Shown: in pieces, positions 1 through 8,315 of the stretch
Numbering within the stretch: the stretch's first letter is position 1
How the letters are laid out: each line of letters begins with the position of its first letter
Assembly (NCBI GenBank): GCA_003214615.1
Contig: QCLK01000004.1
Location: 100,301 to 143,416 of the forward strand
From: Pelagibacteraceae bacterium AG-414-E02
GTDB taxonomy: Bacteria; Pseudomonadota; Alphaproteobacteria; Pelagibacterales; Pelagibacteraceae
DNA length: 43,116 nucleotides
Direction of reading: 5' to 3'
Translations under genes and position numbers: made by a program
Notes under the pieces: generated by a model
What the model was told of the DNA's origin: nothing
What the model saw: the letters and a program-made list of their open reading frames with translations, nothing else
Database searches by the model: none

Positions 1-45
1 CGATATAGTTAATGTCTGTTTCTTTTTTACTTTTTTTTCTTCCAT
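1..45 (-). CDS. infB: translation initiation factor IF-2, N-terminal fragment (runs off the left edge)
   Basis: Only the first 15 codons are in the window, reading MEEKKVKKKQTLTIS. A charged start followed by a TLTIS-like segment resembles the N-terminal subdomain of bacterial IF-2, the GTPase that places initiator tRNA on the 30S subunit. Position supports the call: infB directly follows nusA in most bacteria, and this ATG lies 14 bases after the nusA stop on the same strand. No ylxR (DUF448) gene lies between them, although many bacteria have one there. An out-of-frame ATG ten bases upstream does not give IF-2-like residues. The call rests mainly on synteny because so little of the protein is visible. 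Confidence 0.75.
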   Translation of the reverse strand, partial: MEEKKVKKKQTLTIS

Positions 46-59
46 AAAAACTCATATTT

Positions 60-1607
60 TTATTTAAAAACAATACTTCTAGCATTTAAAATTAAGTTGT
101 CAGCTTCATTTCTTGTTAGTGCAAATTCTTCTAAATACCCTTCTACTTTAAATCTTTTCCCTTTTTTTTCATCATAACTACCAACCAGCTCATCTGTAGC
201 AAGCTCAGCAAATTCCTTTAGTGTTTTTATTTTTTTTTCACCTAGAGTAACTAACATACCAGGCGTAAGTCCTTTTAGATTTATTAGAGAATCTTCCAAA
301 CCAAGTTCGTTTAATTTTTTCTCGATACTTTCCTTTTCTTTTTTTAAGAAATCAGCTGCTCTTTCCTTCAATTCTTTAGCAGTATTGTCATCTATAGCTT
401 CAATTTTTAAAATGTCTTCAACAGTAGATTGATGAATTTCATCTATTGAAGAAAAACCTTCTGCTACAAGGAGCTGTCCCAAAGTTTCGTCTACCTCCAA
501 ATTTTTGATAAATATTTCTGTCTTTTCTTTAAATTCTGATTGTTTCTTTTCTGACTCTTCTTTTTCAGTTAATATATCTATTTCATAATCTAATAATTTT
601 GATGCCAATCTAACATTTTGACCTCTTCGCCCAATTGCCTTACTTAAATTTTCTTCAGTTAAAATAACTTCTATTCTTCTATTTTGATCATCAATTATTA
701 CTTTTTGAATTTCTGCTGGTGCCAAAGCGCTAACGATTAAAGCTGCAGTATCTTCTGACCAGTGAACAATATCTATTTTTTCACCATGAAGCTCATTAAC
801 AACTGATTGAACTCTACTTCCTCTCATTCCAACACATGCTCCTACAGGGTCAATTGAAGAATCTTTTGAATAAACACATATTTTTGCTCTACTTCCAGGA
901 TCCCTTGCAGAATGCTTAATTTCAATAATTCCATCATAAATTTCTGGCACCTCTTGAAAAAATAGTTTTTCCATAAATTTTGGATGTGCTCTTGATAAAT
1001 GAATTTGCTGACCTTTATTTTCTCTTACTACATCAGAACAATAAGCCTTGATTCTATCTCCAGTTTTTAAAATCTCTCTTGGTATGAGTTCTTCTTTTTT
1101 AATAATAGCTTCAGCTCTATTTAAATCTACGATTACATTTCCATATTCTAATCTTTTGACAATACCACTTAAAATTTCTCCCTTTTTATCAATAAACTCA
1201 TTATATTGCCTTTCTCGCTCCGCAGCACGAACGCTTTGGGTTATTACTTGTCTAGCAGTCTGAGCTGCAATTCTTCCGAAATCTACTGGTGGCAACTTTT
1301 CAAAAATTTCATCCCCAATATTAAAGCCTTCCTTTTTTTCTTTCTGAATGGCATCTTTTAAAGAAATTTCTGTATTAAAGTTTTCTGGAACTTCTACAAT
1401 TTTTAAAACCTTGTGAAGACTGATATCTCCACTTTCTCTATCAATTATTGCCCGAATATCATTTTCAAAGCCAAATCTTGTTTTGGCAGCTTTTTGTATG
1501 GCAGATTCCATAGAAGTTAAAATAATTTCTTTATCAATAGATTTCTCTACGGCTACAGCCTCTGCTATTCTTAACAGTTCAACTTTATCAGATCTTTGGT
1601 TCAACAT
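60..1607 (-). CDS. nusA: transcription termination/antitermination factor NusA
   Basis: NusA binds RNA polymerase and nascent RNA, promotes hairpin pausing and intrinsic termination, and takes part in antitermination complexes. The 515-residue product has the family layout: an N-terminal polymerase-binding domain (about 1-125), an S1 domain starting near GEILSGIVKRLEYGNVIVDL, two KH domains (the second containing GRRGQNVRLASKLL) and two C-terminal helix-hairpin-helix acidic repeats (about 370-515). The length matches alphaproteobacterial NusA. The start is an ATG with an AGAGGAAAC purine tract about 14 bases upstream. It sits between metK and infB. A promoter and an intrinsic terminator lie in its 103-base upstream spacer, so initiation and attenuation may both be set there. 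rimP, normally just upstream, is absent at this position. Confidence 0.97.
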   Translation of the reverse strand: MLNQRSDKVELLRIAEAVAVEKSIDKEIILTSMESAIQKAAKTRFGFENDIRAIIDRESGDISLHKVLKIVEVPENFNTEISLKDAIQKEKKEGFNIGDEIFEKLPPVDFGRIAAQTARQVITQSVRAAERERQYNEFIDKKGEILSGIVKRLEYGNVIVDLNRAEAIIKKEELIPREILKTGDRIKAYCSDVVRENKGQQIHLSRAHPKFMEKLFFQEVPEIYDGIIEIKHSARDPGSRAKICVYSKDSSIDPVGACVGMRGSRVQSVVNELHGEKIDIVHWSEDTAALIVSALAPAEIQKVIIDDQNRRIEVILTEENLSKAIGRRGQNVRLASKLLDYEIDILTEKEESEKKQSEFKEKTEIFIKNLEVDETLGQLLVAEGFSSIDEIHQSTVEDILKIEAIDDNTAKELKERAADFLKKEKESIEKKLNELGLEDSLINLKGLTPGMLVTLGEKKIKTLKEFAELATDELVGSYDEKKGKRFKVEGYLEEFALTRNEADNLILNARSIVFK

Positions 1608-1627
1608 AGTTTATTTTCGTTTCCTCT

Positions 1628-1652
1628 AAAAAAAAATGGGCAAAAGCCCATT
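1628..1652 (-). terminator. intrinsic terminator/attenuator in the nusA leader
   Basis: On the minus strand AATGGGC-TTTT-GCCCATT forms a perfect 7-bp stem with a four-base loop, followed directly by nine T. It lies 58 bases after the metK stop and 20 bases before the nusA ATG. It could simply end the metK transcript. It also matches the place and general form of the alphaproteobacterial rimP-leader attenuator, a terminator hairpin in the 5' leader of the rimP-nusA-infB operon. The structure is seen; the attenuator role is inferred. Confidence 0.8.
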
Positions 1653-1678
1653 ATGCATCTTCCAGGTAACTTAATCGT

Positions 1679-1707
1679 TATTTAGTTTAATTTTTTACTT
1701 TTTTCAA
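1679..1707 (-). promoter_or_regulatory. sigma70-type promoter for nusA-infB
   Basis: On the minus strand TTGAAA (1702-1707) and TAAATA (1679-1684) are separated by exactly 17 bases, starting just after the metK stop codon. The predicted start, near 1672, would give a leader of about 65 bases that contains the terminator hairpin at 1628-1652. In A+T-rich DNA such matches arise by chance, so the support comes from the position and spacing. Confidence 0.45.
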
Positions 1708-1710
1708 GAC

Positions 1711-2874
1711 CTACTTTTTAAAAACTGCCTTTTTATCCGTTTTTTCCCAAGAAAAAGAGCCATCAGAACCTGGTTTTCTTCCAAAATGACCATAGGCTGC
1801 GGTACACTCATATATTGGTTTGTTTAAAGACAACATTTGTCTAATTCCTCTGGGGCTTAAATCAAAATTATCATTTATTAATTTTTCTACGTGTTTTGAT
1901 TTTTCTTCATCACCATCAAAAAGATCTACATAAATTGATAAAGGTTTAGATACACCAATCGCATACGCTAGTTGAATTAAACATTTATCTGCAATTTTTG
2001 AAGCAACAACATTTTTTGCAACATATCTTGCGGCATAAGCAGCAGATCTATCCACCTTACTTGGATCTTTTCCAGAAAAAGCCCCGCCTCCATGGGGTGC
2101 GGCTCCACCATAAGTGTCAACAATAATTTTTCTTCCAGTTAAACCTGAATCTCCATCAGGCCCTCCAATTATAAACTGACCGGTTGGATTAACATAAAAT
2201 TCCTCATCCTTTAATTCTGCCAATAGATTTTTTGGAATAGATTTTTCTAAATATGGCCTGACAATTTCTTTTACTTGTGCTTGATTTACTTTTGGAGAAT
2301 GTTGAGTAGAAATGACAACTGAAGTAACTTTAACTGGTTTACCATTTTCGTACATCATTGTAACTTGACTTTTTGAATCTGGTTCTAATTTGTCAGCTTT
2401 TCCATTTTTTCTATCTGCCGCCATTAATTCTAAAATTTTATGTGAATAATAAATCGGTGCCGGCATTAAAACTTCTGTTTCGTTGCAGGCATATCCAAAC
2501 ATAATTCCTTGGTCACCTGCTCCTTCGTCTTTATTACCCTTTGAATCAACACCCATAGCAATATCTGTTGATTGAGAATGTAAATGAACATCTATGTTAC
2601 AATTTTTCCAGTGAAATCCTTTTTGCTCATATCCAATATCTTTTATACATCCGCGCACTTTTTGTATTAAATCATCTTTTTTAATTTCAGGTCCTCTTGT
2701 TTCTCCAGCTAACACAACTTTGTTTGTAGTAGTAAGCGTTTCACACGCTACTCTTGATTGAGGTTCCTTAGATAAATATGTATCAACAACCATATCTGAT
2801 ATTCGATCACAAACTTTATCTGGATGCCCTTCTGAAACTGACTCACTAGTAAATAAATAAGATTTTTTGCTCAT
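1711..2874 (-). CDS. metK: S-adenosylmethionine synthetase
   Basis: MetK makes S-adenosylmethionine from methionine and ATP in the cytoplasm, supplying methyl groups for methyltransferases such as RsmG and RsmI encoded in this window. The 387 residues match the family length (E. coli 384). Visible motifs are the N-terminal ATP-binding segment [14 protein letters not shown], the central [15 protein letters not shown], and the phosphate-binding [20 protein letters not shown]. The ATG overlaps the lnt stop (TAATG), so translation is probably coupled to lnt. No SAM riboswitch lies upstream because the coding of lnt runs right up to the start. In many alphaproteobacteria trmB and rimP follow metK; here a terminator and nusA follow. 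Confidence 0.98.
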   Translation of the reverse strand: MSKKSYLFTSESVSEGHPDKVCDRISDMVVDTYLSKEPQSRVACETLTTTNKVVLAGETRGPEIKKDDLIQKVRGCIKDIGYEQKGFHWKNCNIDVHLHSQSTDIAMGVDSKGNKDEGAGDQGIMFGYACNETEVLMPAPIYYSHKILELMAADRKNGKADKLEPDSKSQVTMMYENGKPVKVTSVVISTQHSPKVNQAQVKEIVRPYLEKSIPKNLLAELKDEEFYVNPTGQFIIGGPDGDSGLTGRKIIVDTYGGAAPHGGGAFSGKDPSKVDRSAAYAARYVAKNVVASKIADKCLIQLAYAIGVSKPLSIYVDLFDGDEEKSKHVEKLINDNFDLSPRGIRQMLSLNKPIYECTAAYGHFGRKPGSDGSFSWEKTDKKAVFKK

Positions 2875-4448
2875 TAGATTTTAAATTTTTTAAAAATTAA
2901 GATTAGAAATATATACAAAAAAATTATTAAAAAATATATTTTATTTCCATATTGTGAATATAAAGTTGATTTTACAAACTGTGGCATTTTATGCTCAACA
3001 TTGCCTGATTCACTCATATCTAGAAATTTAAGTGTTCTACCATTTGGGTCGATAAAACCTGAAATGCCCTTGTTTGCTGATCTTGCAATAAAAACTCCTT
3101 CCTCAACTGATCTATAAATAGCTTTTGTGTAGTGTTGATATGGACCAATTGAGTCTCCAAACCAAGCATCTTCCGAGATGTTAATTACTAAATCAGGAAA
3201 CTGATTTTGTTTTTTTATTTTTCCAGAATAAATTATTTCGTAGCAAATTAATGGAAGGATTGATTTTTCATTAAATCTATTTCCTAAATTTATTATATTT
3301 CTTTTATCACCTGCGGAAAATGAGTTATATCCATAAGTTACTTTTTTTAATCCTAGTTTAGATAAAGTTTTTTCTAAAGGCATAAATTCTCCAAACGGAA
3401 CAAGATTAACTTTATTATATAAAGATAAAATTTCTAATTTATGATTAAAAACAACTAAGCTATTAAAATACTTTTTATTATTTTTATCTTCAGAATTAGT
3501 AAAATTGTTTATACCTAAAATAATTAAATGATTTTCAGAAAATTTTTCTTCGAACAGATTTCGATACTTTTTTACATTTTCCAAATAAGATTGATAAAAT
3601 ATTCCTTCTGGCCAAATAAACAAAGTTTTTTTATCTTTCTCAGGATCGCTAATTTTAATTAATCTTTTTAATTGAAGCTCTTCACTTTGGGTTTGATAAT
3701 CTTTAAGCGAAAAATTTGGAGAAATTATTTTAACACTTAAATTTTCTTCAAAATTATAATTATTATCAATAATTCTAAATTTTCCGTACGAGTAATTAAC
3801 AATAAAAATTACTAAAAAAATTATAATAAAAAATATATTTCTTTTTTCAAATTTTTTTTTAAAAAAAAGAAATGGGGTACAAAAAAAAGTAATTGAAATT
3901 AAACTTAGTGAGTACGTTCCTATAAAAGATAGTATTTGTATCGTCTCAAGTGACCAAGACCAAGTATATGAAATAAGATTCCAAGGAAAACCAGTTAGTA
4001 CATTTCCCCTTAAAAATTCGAATATTGAAAAAATAAGAGAAAAAATAAAAATAAATGAAATACTTTTATCAGCATAAATGCTTGATATTAAAACTGCTAA
4101 ACCAAAAAATAAAGATAAAAACAAAGGAATTAATATGAGTGCAAAAGGAATTAAACCCTTGAGCATTTCGTCATGCGTCAAGGATATTGTAATCCAATAA
4201 TTTCCCAGTAAAAAAAACCCAAATCCAAAAGCACATCCTAAATAAAAAAAATAACGGTGAGATTTTTTCTTTCTATATTTTGATTGTGTTCGTCTGCTGA
4301 TTAATAAAATTAAAAATAGTAAAGTAGAAAACGTAAAAAAATTTATAAATGAAAAATTATATGGTGCAAAACCAAGTATAGTTATAGCTCCAAGAAAAAA
4401 AGGAGCCACAAATACAACAAACAATTTGTTATTTAGTAAAACAGTCAA
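2874..4448 (-). CDS. lnt: apolipoprotein N-acyltransferase
   Basis: Lnt is an inner-membrane enzyme that adds the third acyl chain to the N-terminal cysteine of lipoproteins, the last step before Lol export. The 524-residue product has an N-terminal multi-spanning region (hydrophobic segments through about residue 220) and a periplasmic nitrilase-like domain. The catalytic triad is visible as E281 in WPEG, K346 in [13 protein letters not shown] and C402 in LPLICYEI, followed by a last hydrophobic helix. The start is TTG and overlaps the ybeY stop as TTGA; no in-frame ATG lies near, and the first membrane helix begins at once, so TTG is probably right. Likely substrates in this window are the BON, DUF3576 and LptE lipoproteins. 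corC, often between ybeY and lnt, is absent. Confidence 0.96.
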   Translation of the reverse strand: MTVLLNNKLFVVFVAPFFLGAITILGFAPYNFSFINFFTFSTLLFLILLISRRTQSKYRKKKSHRYFFYLGCAFGFGFFLLGNYWITISLTHDEMLKGLIPFALILIPLFLSLFFGLAVLISSIYADKSISFIFIFSLIFSIFEFLRGNVLTGFPWNLISYTWSWSLETIQILSFIGTYSLSLISITFFCTPFLFFKKKFEKRNIFFIIIFLVIFIVNYSYGKFRIIDNNYNFEENLSVKIISPNFSLKDYQTQSEELQLKRLIKISDPEKDKKTLFIWPEGIFYQSYLENVKKYRNLFEEKFSENHLIILGINNFTNSEDKNNKKYFNSLVVFNHKLEILSLYNKVNLVPFGEFMPLEKTLSKLGLKKVTYGYNSFSAGDKRNIINLGNRFNEKSILPLICYEIIYSGKIKKQNQFPDLVINISEDAWFGDSIGPYQHYTKAIYRSVEEGVFIARSANKGISGFIDPNGRTLKFLDMSESGNVEHKMPQFVKSTLYSQYGNKIYFLIIFLYIFLILIFKKFKI

Positions 4449-4900
4449 ATTAAATTTAAAATCCTTTTTTCGATTTTAAGCATTTTATAATAATCTACGT
4501 TCCTAATATGATCATAACCAATTAAATGAAGAAGTCCATGAACCCAGGCTTTATCAAATTCCTTAAAGAAATTATTTTTTTTTCCCCTTGATTGAATAAT
4601 TTCATAAGAAACGGCCAGATCCCCGATATAAAATTTTTTTTCTTTCATCAATTTTATACTCTTTGATGAAAATGCTGGAAATGATAATATGTCGGTAGAC
4701 TTATTTTTTTTTCTAAATTTTTTGTTAAGTTTTTTCATATTTGGGGAATTAGTTAATAAGATAGTAAAAGTTATATCTTTATTTTTAAAAAATTTAACAA
4801 TTTTAGAAACTTTTTTTAATTTTTTGCTAAAATATTTTTTCGGTTGTTTAATTTCTTTAAGCCAAGATTTATTATTTATCTCAACATTAACCTTTATCAT
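4445..4900 (-). CDS. ybeY: endoribonuclease YbeY (16S rRNA 3'-end maturation)
   Basis: YbeY is a zinc-dependent single-strand endoribonuclease needed for 16S rRNA 3' processing and 70S ribosome quality control. The signature HGLLHLIGYDH is present, with metal ligands H121, H125 and H131. At 151 residues it is of normal length. It is A+T-rich and lysine-rich even for this genome. Its ATG overlaps the 3' end of phoH by 14 bases and its stop overlaps the lnt start. The phoH-ybeY-lnt arrangement is widely conserved. Confidence is high because the motif is diagnostic. Confidence 0.96.
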   Translation of the reverse strand: MIKVNVEINNKSWLKEIKQPKKYFSKKLKKVSKIVKFFKNKDITFTILLTNSPNMKKLNKKFRKKNKSTDILSFPAFSSKSIKLMKEKKFYIGDLAVSYEIIQSRGKKNNFFKEFDKAWVHGLLHLIGYDHIRNVDYYKMLKIEKRILNLI

Positions 4901-5903
4901 TAGTATTCTTCTGATAGGCTTCTACTATTTTGGTTACCAGAGGATGTCTCATAACATCTTGATGATCAAAATTTATAACTGATATTTCTTTAATATCCTT
5001 TAATATAAATTGTGATTTTATCAATCCAGATTGATTTTTATTGGGTAAGTCAATTTGTGAAGGGTCTCCATTTACGACTAGTTTTGAATTCTCACCTATT
5101 CTAGTTAAAAACATCTTAATTTGAGTTTCAGTTGCATTTTGTGCTTCATCAAGAATGGCAAAAGAATTTTTTAGGGTTCTTCCTCTCATAAAAGCTAAAG
5201 GGGCTATCTCTATTTCTCCAGATTCAATTTTTCTTTGAATTTTTTCATAATCTAATAAATCATATAATGAATCGTACAGTGGTCTCAGATATGGATCTAT
5301 TTTTTCTTTCATATCTCCTGGCAAAAATCCTAGTTTCTCTCCTGCTTCAACTGCTGGTCTAGATAAAATTATTCTTTCAACTTTTTTCTCTAGCAGCATA
5401 GATAAAGCAACAGCAACAGCTAAATAGGTTTTTCCAGTTCCTGCCGGACCCAAAGACATTACTATTTGACTTGTTTTGAGCGATCTAACATATTCTTTTT
5501 GTTTTTTTGATCTAGGAATAACTGATCTTTTTGGAGTTTTTATTACTTCGTCCAAAGGTTGGATCGTTGATTGATTTTTTGTATCTTTTACCATATCCGA
5601 ATTTAGCGCTGCAATTATATCATTTCTATCTATTTTATTATCAGATCTGAAGCGATAAATTAAGTATTCAATTGCATCTTTAACTTTTTCATTAGCATTT
5701 TTATCGCCTTTGATAGCAATCGAATTGCCTCTGAAATAAATTTTGGAACCAGTAATTTTTTCTAATTCTTTAAGATTACTATTAAAAGATCCAACTACCT
5801 CCATTAAAATTTTATTATTAAATATATTAACACTTATTGAATTATTATTTCCGTAAACTACGGAAACATCTTTACCATTTTTATTTTGTTTATTTATTTT
5901 CAT
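4887..5903 (-). CDS. ybeZ: PhoH-like ATPase (YbeZ)
   Basis: This cytoplasmic P-loop NTPase of the PhoH family is a usual genetic and physical partner of YbeY in rRNA and RNA handling. Visible features are an N-terminal KH-like region (about 25-85, with VVGSFNSNLKELEKITGSKI), a Walker A motif GPAGTGKT at residues 152-159, and a Walker B region in FAILDEAQNATETQ, followed by conserved sensor residues near VVNGDPSQIDLP. The length of 338 residues is typical. The gene follows miaB by five bases and overlaps ybeY, so it sits inside one minus-strand operon. The biochemical role of the family is still only partly defined, but membership is clear. Confidence 0.95.
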   Translation of the reverse strand: MKINKQNKNGKDVSVVYGNNNSISVNIFNNKILMEVVGSFNSNLKELEKITGSKIYFRGNSIAIKGDKNANEKVKDAIEYLIYRFRSDNKIDRNDIIAALNSDMVKDTKNQSTIQPLDEVIKTPKRSVIPRSKKQKEYVRSLKTSQIVMSLGPAGTGKTYLAVAVALSMLLEKKVERIILSRPAVEAGEKLGFLPGDMKEKIDPYLRPLYDSLYDLLDYEKIQRKIESGEIEIAPLAFMRGRTLKNSFAILDEAQNATETQIKMFLTRIGENSKLVVNGDPSQIDLPNKNQSGLIKSQFILKDIKEISVINFDHQDVMRHPLVTKIVEAYQKNTNDKG

Positions 5904-5908
5904 AAATA

Positions 5909-7246
5909 TTATGCCGCTTTATACGTATTCGTTTTATGAATACCAAATAAATTTTTTTGGTTAAAAGAAGTTATTTTTACATCTACTATTTCACCTAGAT
6001 TACATTTTTCTGATTCAAATATTACTGGCGTCATGTATCTTGTACGGCCAAAAAATTTTTCTCCACTATTTACTTTATTTTCTATTAAAACTTCACAAAA
6101 TTGATTGAGATATTTTTCATTATTTTTAATTTGAAAGTTCTCTAAAATACGTTGAATTTCTTTTAGTCTTTGTAAATTTTCAGTCGTACCATTTAATTTT
6201 TTGTCACTTGCTGGTGTTCCGGGACGTGGGCTAAAAATAAAAGAGTAAGAATTAATGAAGCCTACTTTTTCAATAAGCTTTACTGTGTCCATAAAATCAT
6301 TTTTAGATTCTCCAGGATACCCTACAATAAAGTCGCTTGAAATTTTAATTTCTCGATTAATTTTTTTTAGTTTTTCGATGACTGAGATATAATATTCTTT
6401 ATCATGTTTTCTGTTCATAGACTTTAAGATGTGATTTGACCCGCTTTGAATAGGCAGATGTAAAAAAGGCATAAGTTTTTTACAATCTTTGTAACAATTT
6501 ATTAAATCTTCTGTCATATCTTTAGGGTGAGAAGTTGTAAATCTTATTCTTTTTAATTTTTTGATATCATTTAATTCTCTAATTATTGAAGAAAGTCTAT
6601 AATTTTTATTTTTTTCATAAAAATTATATGCATTAACATTTTGTCCAAGTAGGATAATTTCCTTAGCTCCATTTTCTACTAGTATATTTGCCTCATCTAT
6701 AATTTGTTTGATAGGTCTCGAATACTCTGGTCCTCTTGTGTAAGGAACTACGCAAAAATGACAAAATTTATCGCAACCTTCTTGAATAGTTAAATATGAA
6801 GAAATTTTACTTTGAGAATTACTAACTTTCTGGAGTTCATCAAATTTTTTTATGACATCAAATTCTGTTTCGTTGAACCTTTCTTTTTTTCTCTGATAAT
6901 TTAAAATTAAATCGTTAATCTTGTGATAAGATTGTGGGCCAATTACCATATCTATATATGGTTCTCGTTTCATCATTTCTTCCGACTCTGCCTGGGCAAC
7001 ACAACCTGAAATAATAACCAAAGGTTTTTTTAAATTTTTAAAATCTTTTTTAACTCTTCCAATTTCATCATACACTTTCTCTGTAGCTTTTTCGCGTATA
7101 TGACAAGTATTTAGGATAAAACAGTTAGCTTCATTTTTTATTTTAGTTTTTGTAAAACCAATTGTTGAAACTAAATCATAAATACGATTTGAATCGTACT
7201 CATTCATTTGACATCCAAAAGTTTTGATAAATATTTTTTTAGACAA
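5909..7246 (-). CDS. miaB: tRNA-2-methylthio-N6-dimethylallyladenosine synthase
   Basis: MiaB is a radical-SAM methylthiotransferase that adds a 2-methylthio group to i6A37 of tRNAs reading UNN codons. The 445-residue product holds both Fe-S clusters: C12 (in TFGCQMNEYDS), C48 and C82 in the N-terminal UPF0004 domain, and the radical-SAM triad C158-x3-C162-x2-C165 (CDKFCHFC). A C-terminal TRAM domain follows (about 375-440). The start codon is TTG; translating from it gives an N-terminus that lines up with E. coli MiaB (MTKKLHIKTWGCQMNEYDS), so TTG is well supported. It follows fur by five bases and precedes ybeZ by five, in the usual alphaproteobacterial order. Confidence 0.97.
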   Translation of the reverse strand: MSKKIFIKTFGCQMNEYDSNRIYDLVSTIGFTKTKIKNEANCFILNTCHIREKATEKVYDEIGRVKKDFKNLKKPLVIISGCVAQAESEEMMKREPYIDMVIGPQSYHKINDLILNYQRKKERFNETEFDVIKKFDELQKVSNSQSKISSYLTIQEGCDKFCHFCVVPYTRGPEYSRPIKQIIDEANILVENGAKEIILLGQNVNAYNFYEKNKNYRLSSIIRELNDIKKLKRIRFTTSHPKDMTEDLINCYKDCKKLMPFLHLPIQSGSNHILKSMNRKHDKEYYISVIEKLKKINREIKISSDFIVGYPGESKNDFMDTVKLIEKVGFINSYSFIFSPRPGTPASDKKLNGTTENLQRLKEIQRILENFQIKNNEKYLNQFCEVLIENKVNSGEKFFGRTRYMTPVIFESEKCNLGEIVDVKITSFNQKNLFGIHKTNTYKAA

Positions 7247-7251
7247 GTTTT

Positions 7252-7662
7252 TTACTTTTTAATTTTTGAACCATATAATTCTAGTCTATGATCAACAAGC
7301 TTATAACCAAGTTTTTCAGCTACTTTTTTTTGAAGCTTTTCAATATCTTCGTTAACAAATTCGGTTATTTCCCCAGTATTAATATCTATTAAATGATCAT
7401 GATGTTCTTGGGTTGCTTGTTCGTATCTAGCCTTATTACCTTTAAAATCATGTTTAGCTATAATACCTGCTTCGTCAAACAACTTTACTGTTCTATAAAC
7501 TGTTGCGATACTAATTTTAGCATCAAGTTTGCTAACTCTTCTATGTAATTCATCAACATCGGGATGATCTTTTGATTCAGACATTACTTTTGCCACCAGC
7601 TTTCTTTGGTCAGTAAGTCTAACGCCTTGTTTGATACATTTGCTCTCTATATCATTATCCAT
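7252..7662 (-). CDS. fur: Fur-family ferric uptake regulator
   Basis: This metal-responsive repressor has 136 residues, the normal Fur length. The N-terminal winged helix includes VRLTDQRKLVAKVM and the recognition segment ISIATVYRTVKLFDEAGII. The C-terminal dimerization and metal-binding half includes the histidine-rich EHHDHLIDINTGEITEF. Its place directly before miaB is the usual one for alphaproteobacterial Fur. In alphaproteobacteria this branch can be specialised for manganese (Mur), and the sequence alone does not settle iron versus manganese. A perfect TATAAT element lies about 15 bases before the ATG, so the gene probably has its own promoter and a very short leader. Confidence 0.93.
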   Translation of the reverse strand: MDNDIESKCIKQGVRLTDQRKLVAKVMSESKDHPDVDELHRRVSKLDAKISIATVYRTVKLFDEAGIIAKHDFKGNKARYEQATQEHHDHLIDINTGEITEFVNEDIEKLQKKVAEKLGYKLVDHRLELYGSKIKK

Positions 7663-7676
7663 ATTTATATTTTCAT

Positions 7677-7705
7677 ATTATAACTAAAAAACATTTTTTC
7701 AAAAA
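7677..7705 (-). promoter_or_regulatory. promoter upstream of fur
   Basis: On the minus strand a perfect TATAAT (7677-7682) lies 17 bases after TTTTTG (7700-7705). The predicted start falls about 7-8 bases before the fur ATG, giving an almost leaderless transcript with no clear Shine-Dalgarno sequence. It sits in the 47-base gap between tsaB and fur, the only gap of that size in this part of the operon. Confidence 0.45.
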
Positions 7706-7709
7706 GACT

Positions 7710-8315
7710 TTAACCTAAATATAATGGTTTAATCAAATCTTCATCTAATAAGCCTTTTAATTGAAGAAATTCAAGCTGATTGTGGTCTAATTCCACTATA
7801 CTTGTATTATCAAGCTCAAATATTTTTTTATCAAAGTTTTTTTTTAAATTTTTCGGAATTACTTTAAATTTATTATTATAATTTTTAATTATTTCTTCTC
7901 TTGTAATTTCTGTAATTTTAGAATTGCTGCATAGATTTTTATCAAATTTTTTTACAAAATATTTTTCTCTAAATTTTATAAGACTAAAAATAGAATCTTT
8001 CTTATTAAAAAATTTTGCACAAGATAAGATAAATGTATTGTACCCAAATAGTTTCAAATTTTTGGATATACTAATACCCTTGGCCAGGGCTAAAGATCCT
8101 CTTAGCCCGGAAAAGTTCCCGGGCCCCTGATTTGCAAAAATCTGGGATATATCATCAAGCTTTAGATTGTTTTCCTCAAAAAAATCCAAAATTTGTTTCA
8201 TTAATAAATCATTATTCGATTTATCACTTTGCAAAATTTTACTAAATGTTTTATTTTTAACTTTTACAAATAATGAACCTAAATCTGTGCTGCAATCTAT
8301 TGACAAAAAATTCAT
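7710..8315 (-). CDS. tsaB: tRNA threonylcarbamoyladenosine biosynthesis protein TsaB
   Basis: TsaB is the non-catalytic ASKHA-fold partner of TsaD in making t6A37 on ANN-decoding tRNAs. The 201-residue product starts with the ASKHA phosphate-1 motif (MNFLSIDCSTDLGSLFV) and contains the diagnostic GPGNFSGLRGSLALAKG segment near residues 67-83. The C-terminal half is shorter and more diverged than in E. coli TsaB (231 residues). In many alphaproteobacteria rimI (ribosomal protein N-acetyltransferase) follows tsaB, but here the next gene is fur. The ATG region overlaps the likely 5' end of the divergent deacetylase gene. Confidence 0.93.
   Translation of the reverse strand: MNFLSIDCSTDLGSLFVKVKNKTFSKILQSDKSNNDLLMKQILDFFEENNLKLDDISQIFANQGPGNFSGLRGSLALAKGISISKNLKLFGYNTFILSCAKFFNKKDSIFSLIKFREKYFVKKFDKNLCSNSKITEITREEIIKNYNNKFKVIPKNLKKNFDKKIFELDNTSIVELDHNQLEFLQLKGLLDEDLIKPLYLG

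Noticed and set aside
8167-8286. Start of the deacetylase at ATG 8167
   Set aside because: It would overlap tsaB by 149 bases and put about 40 unrelated residues before the signal peptide.
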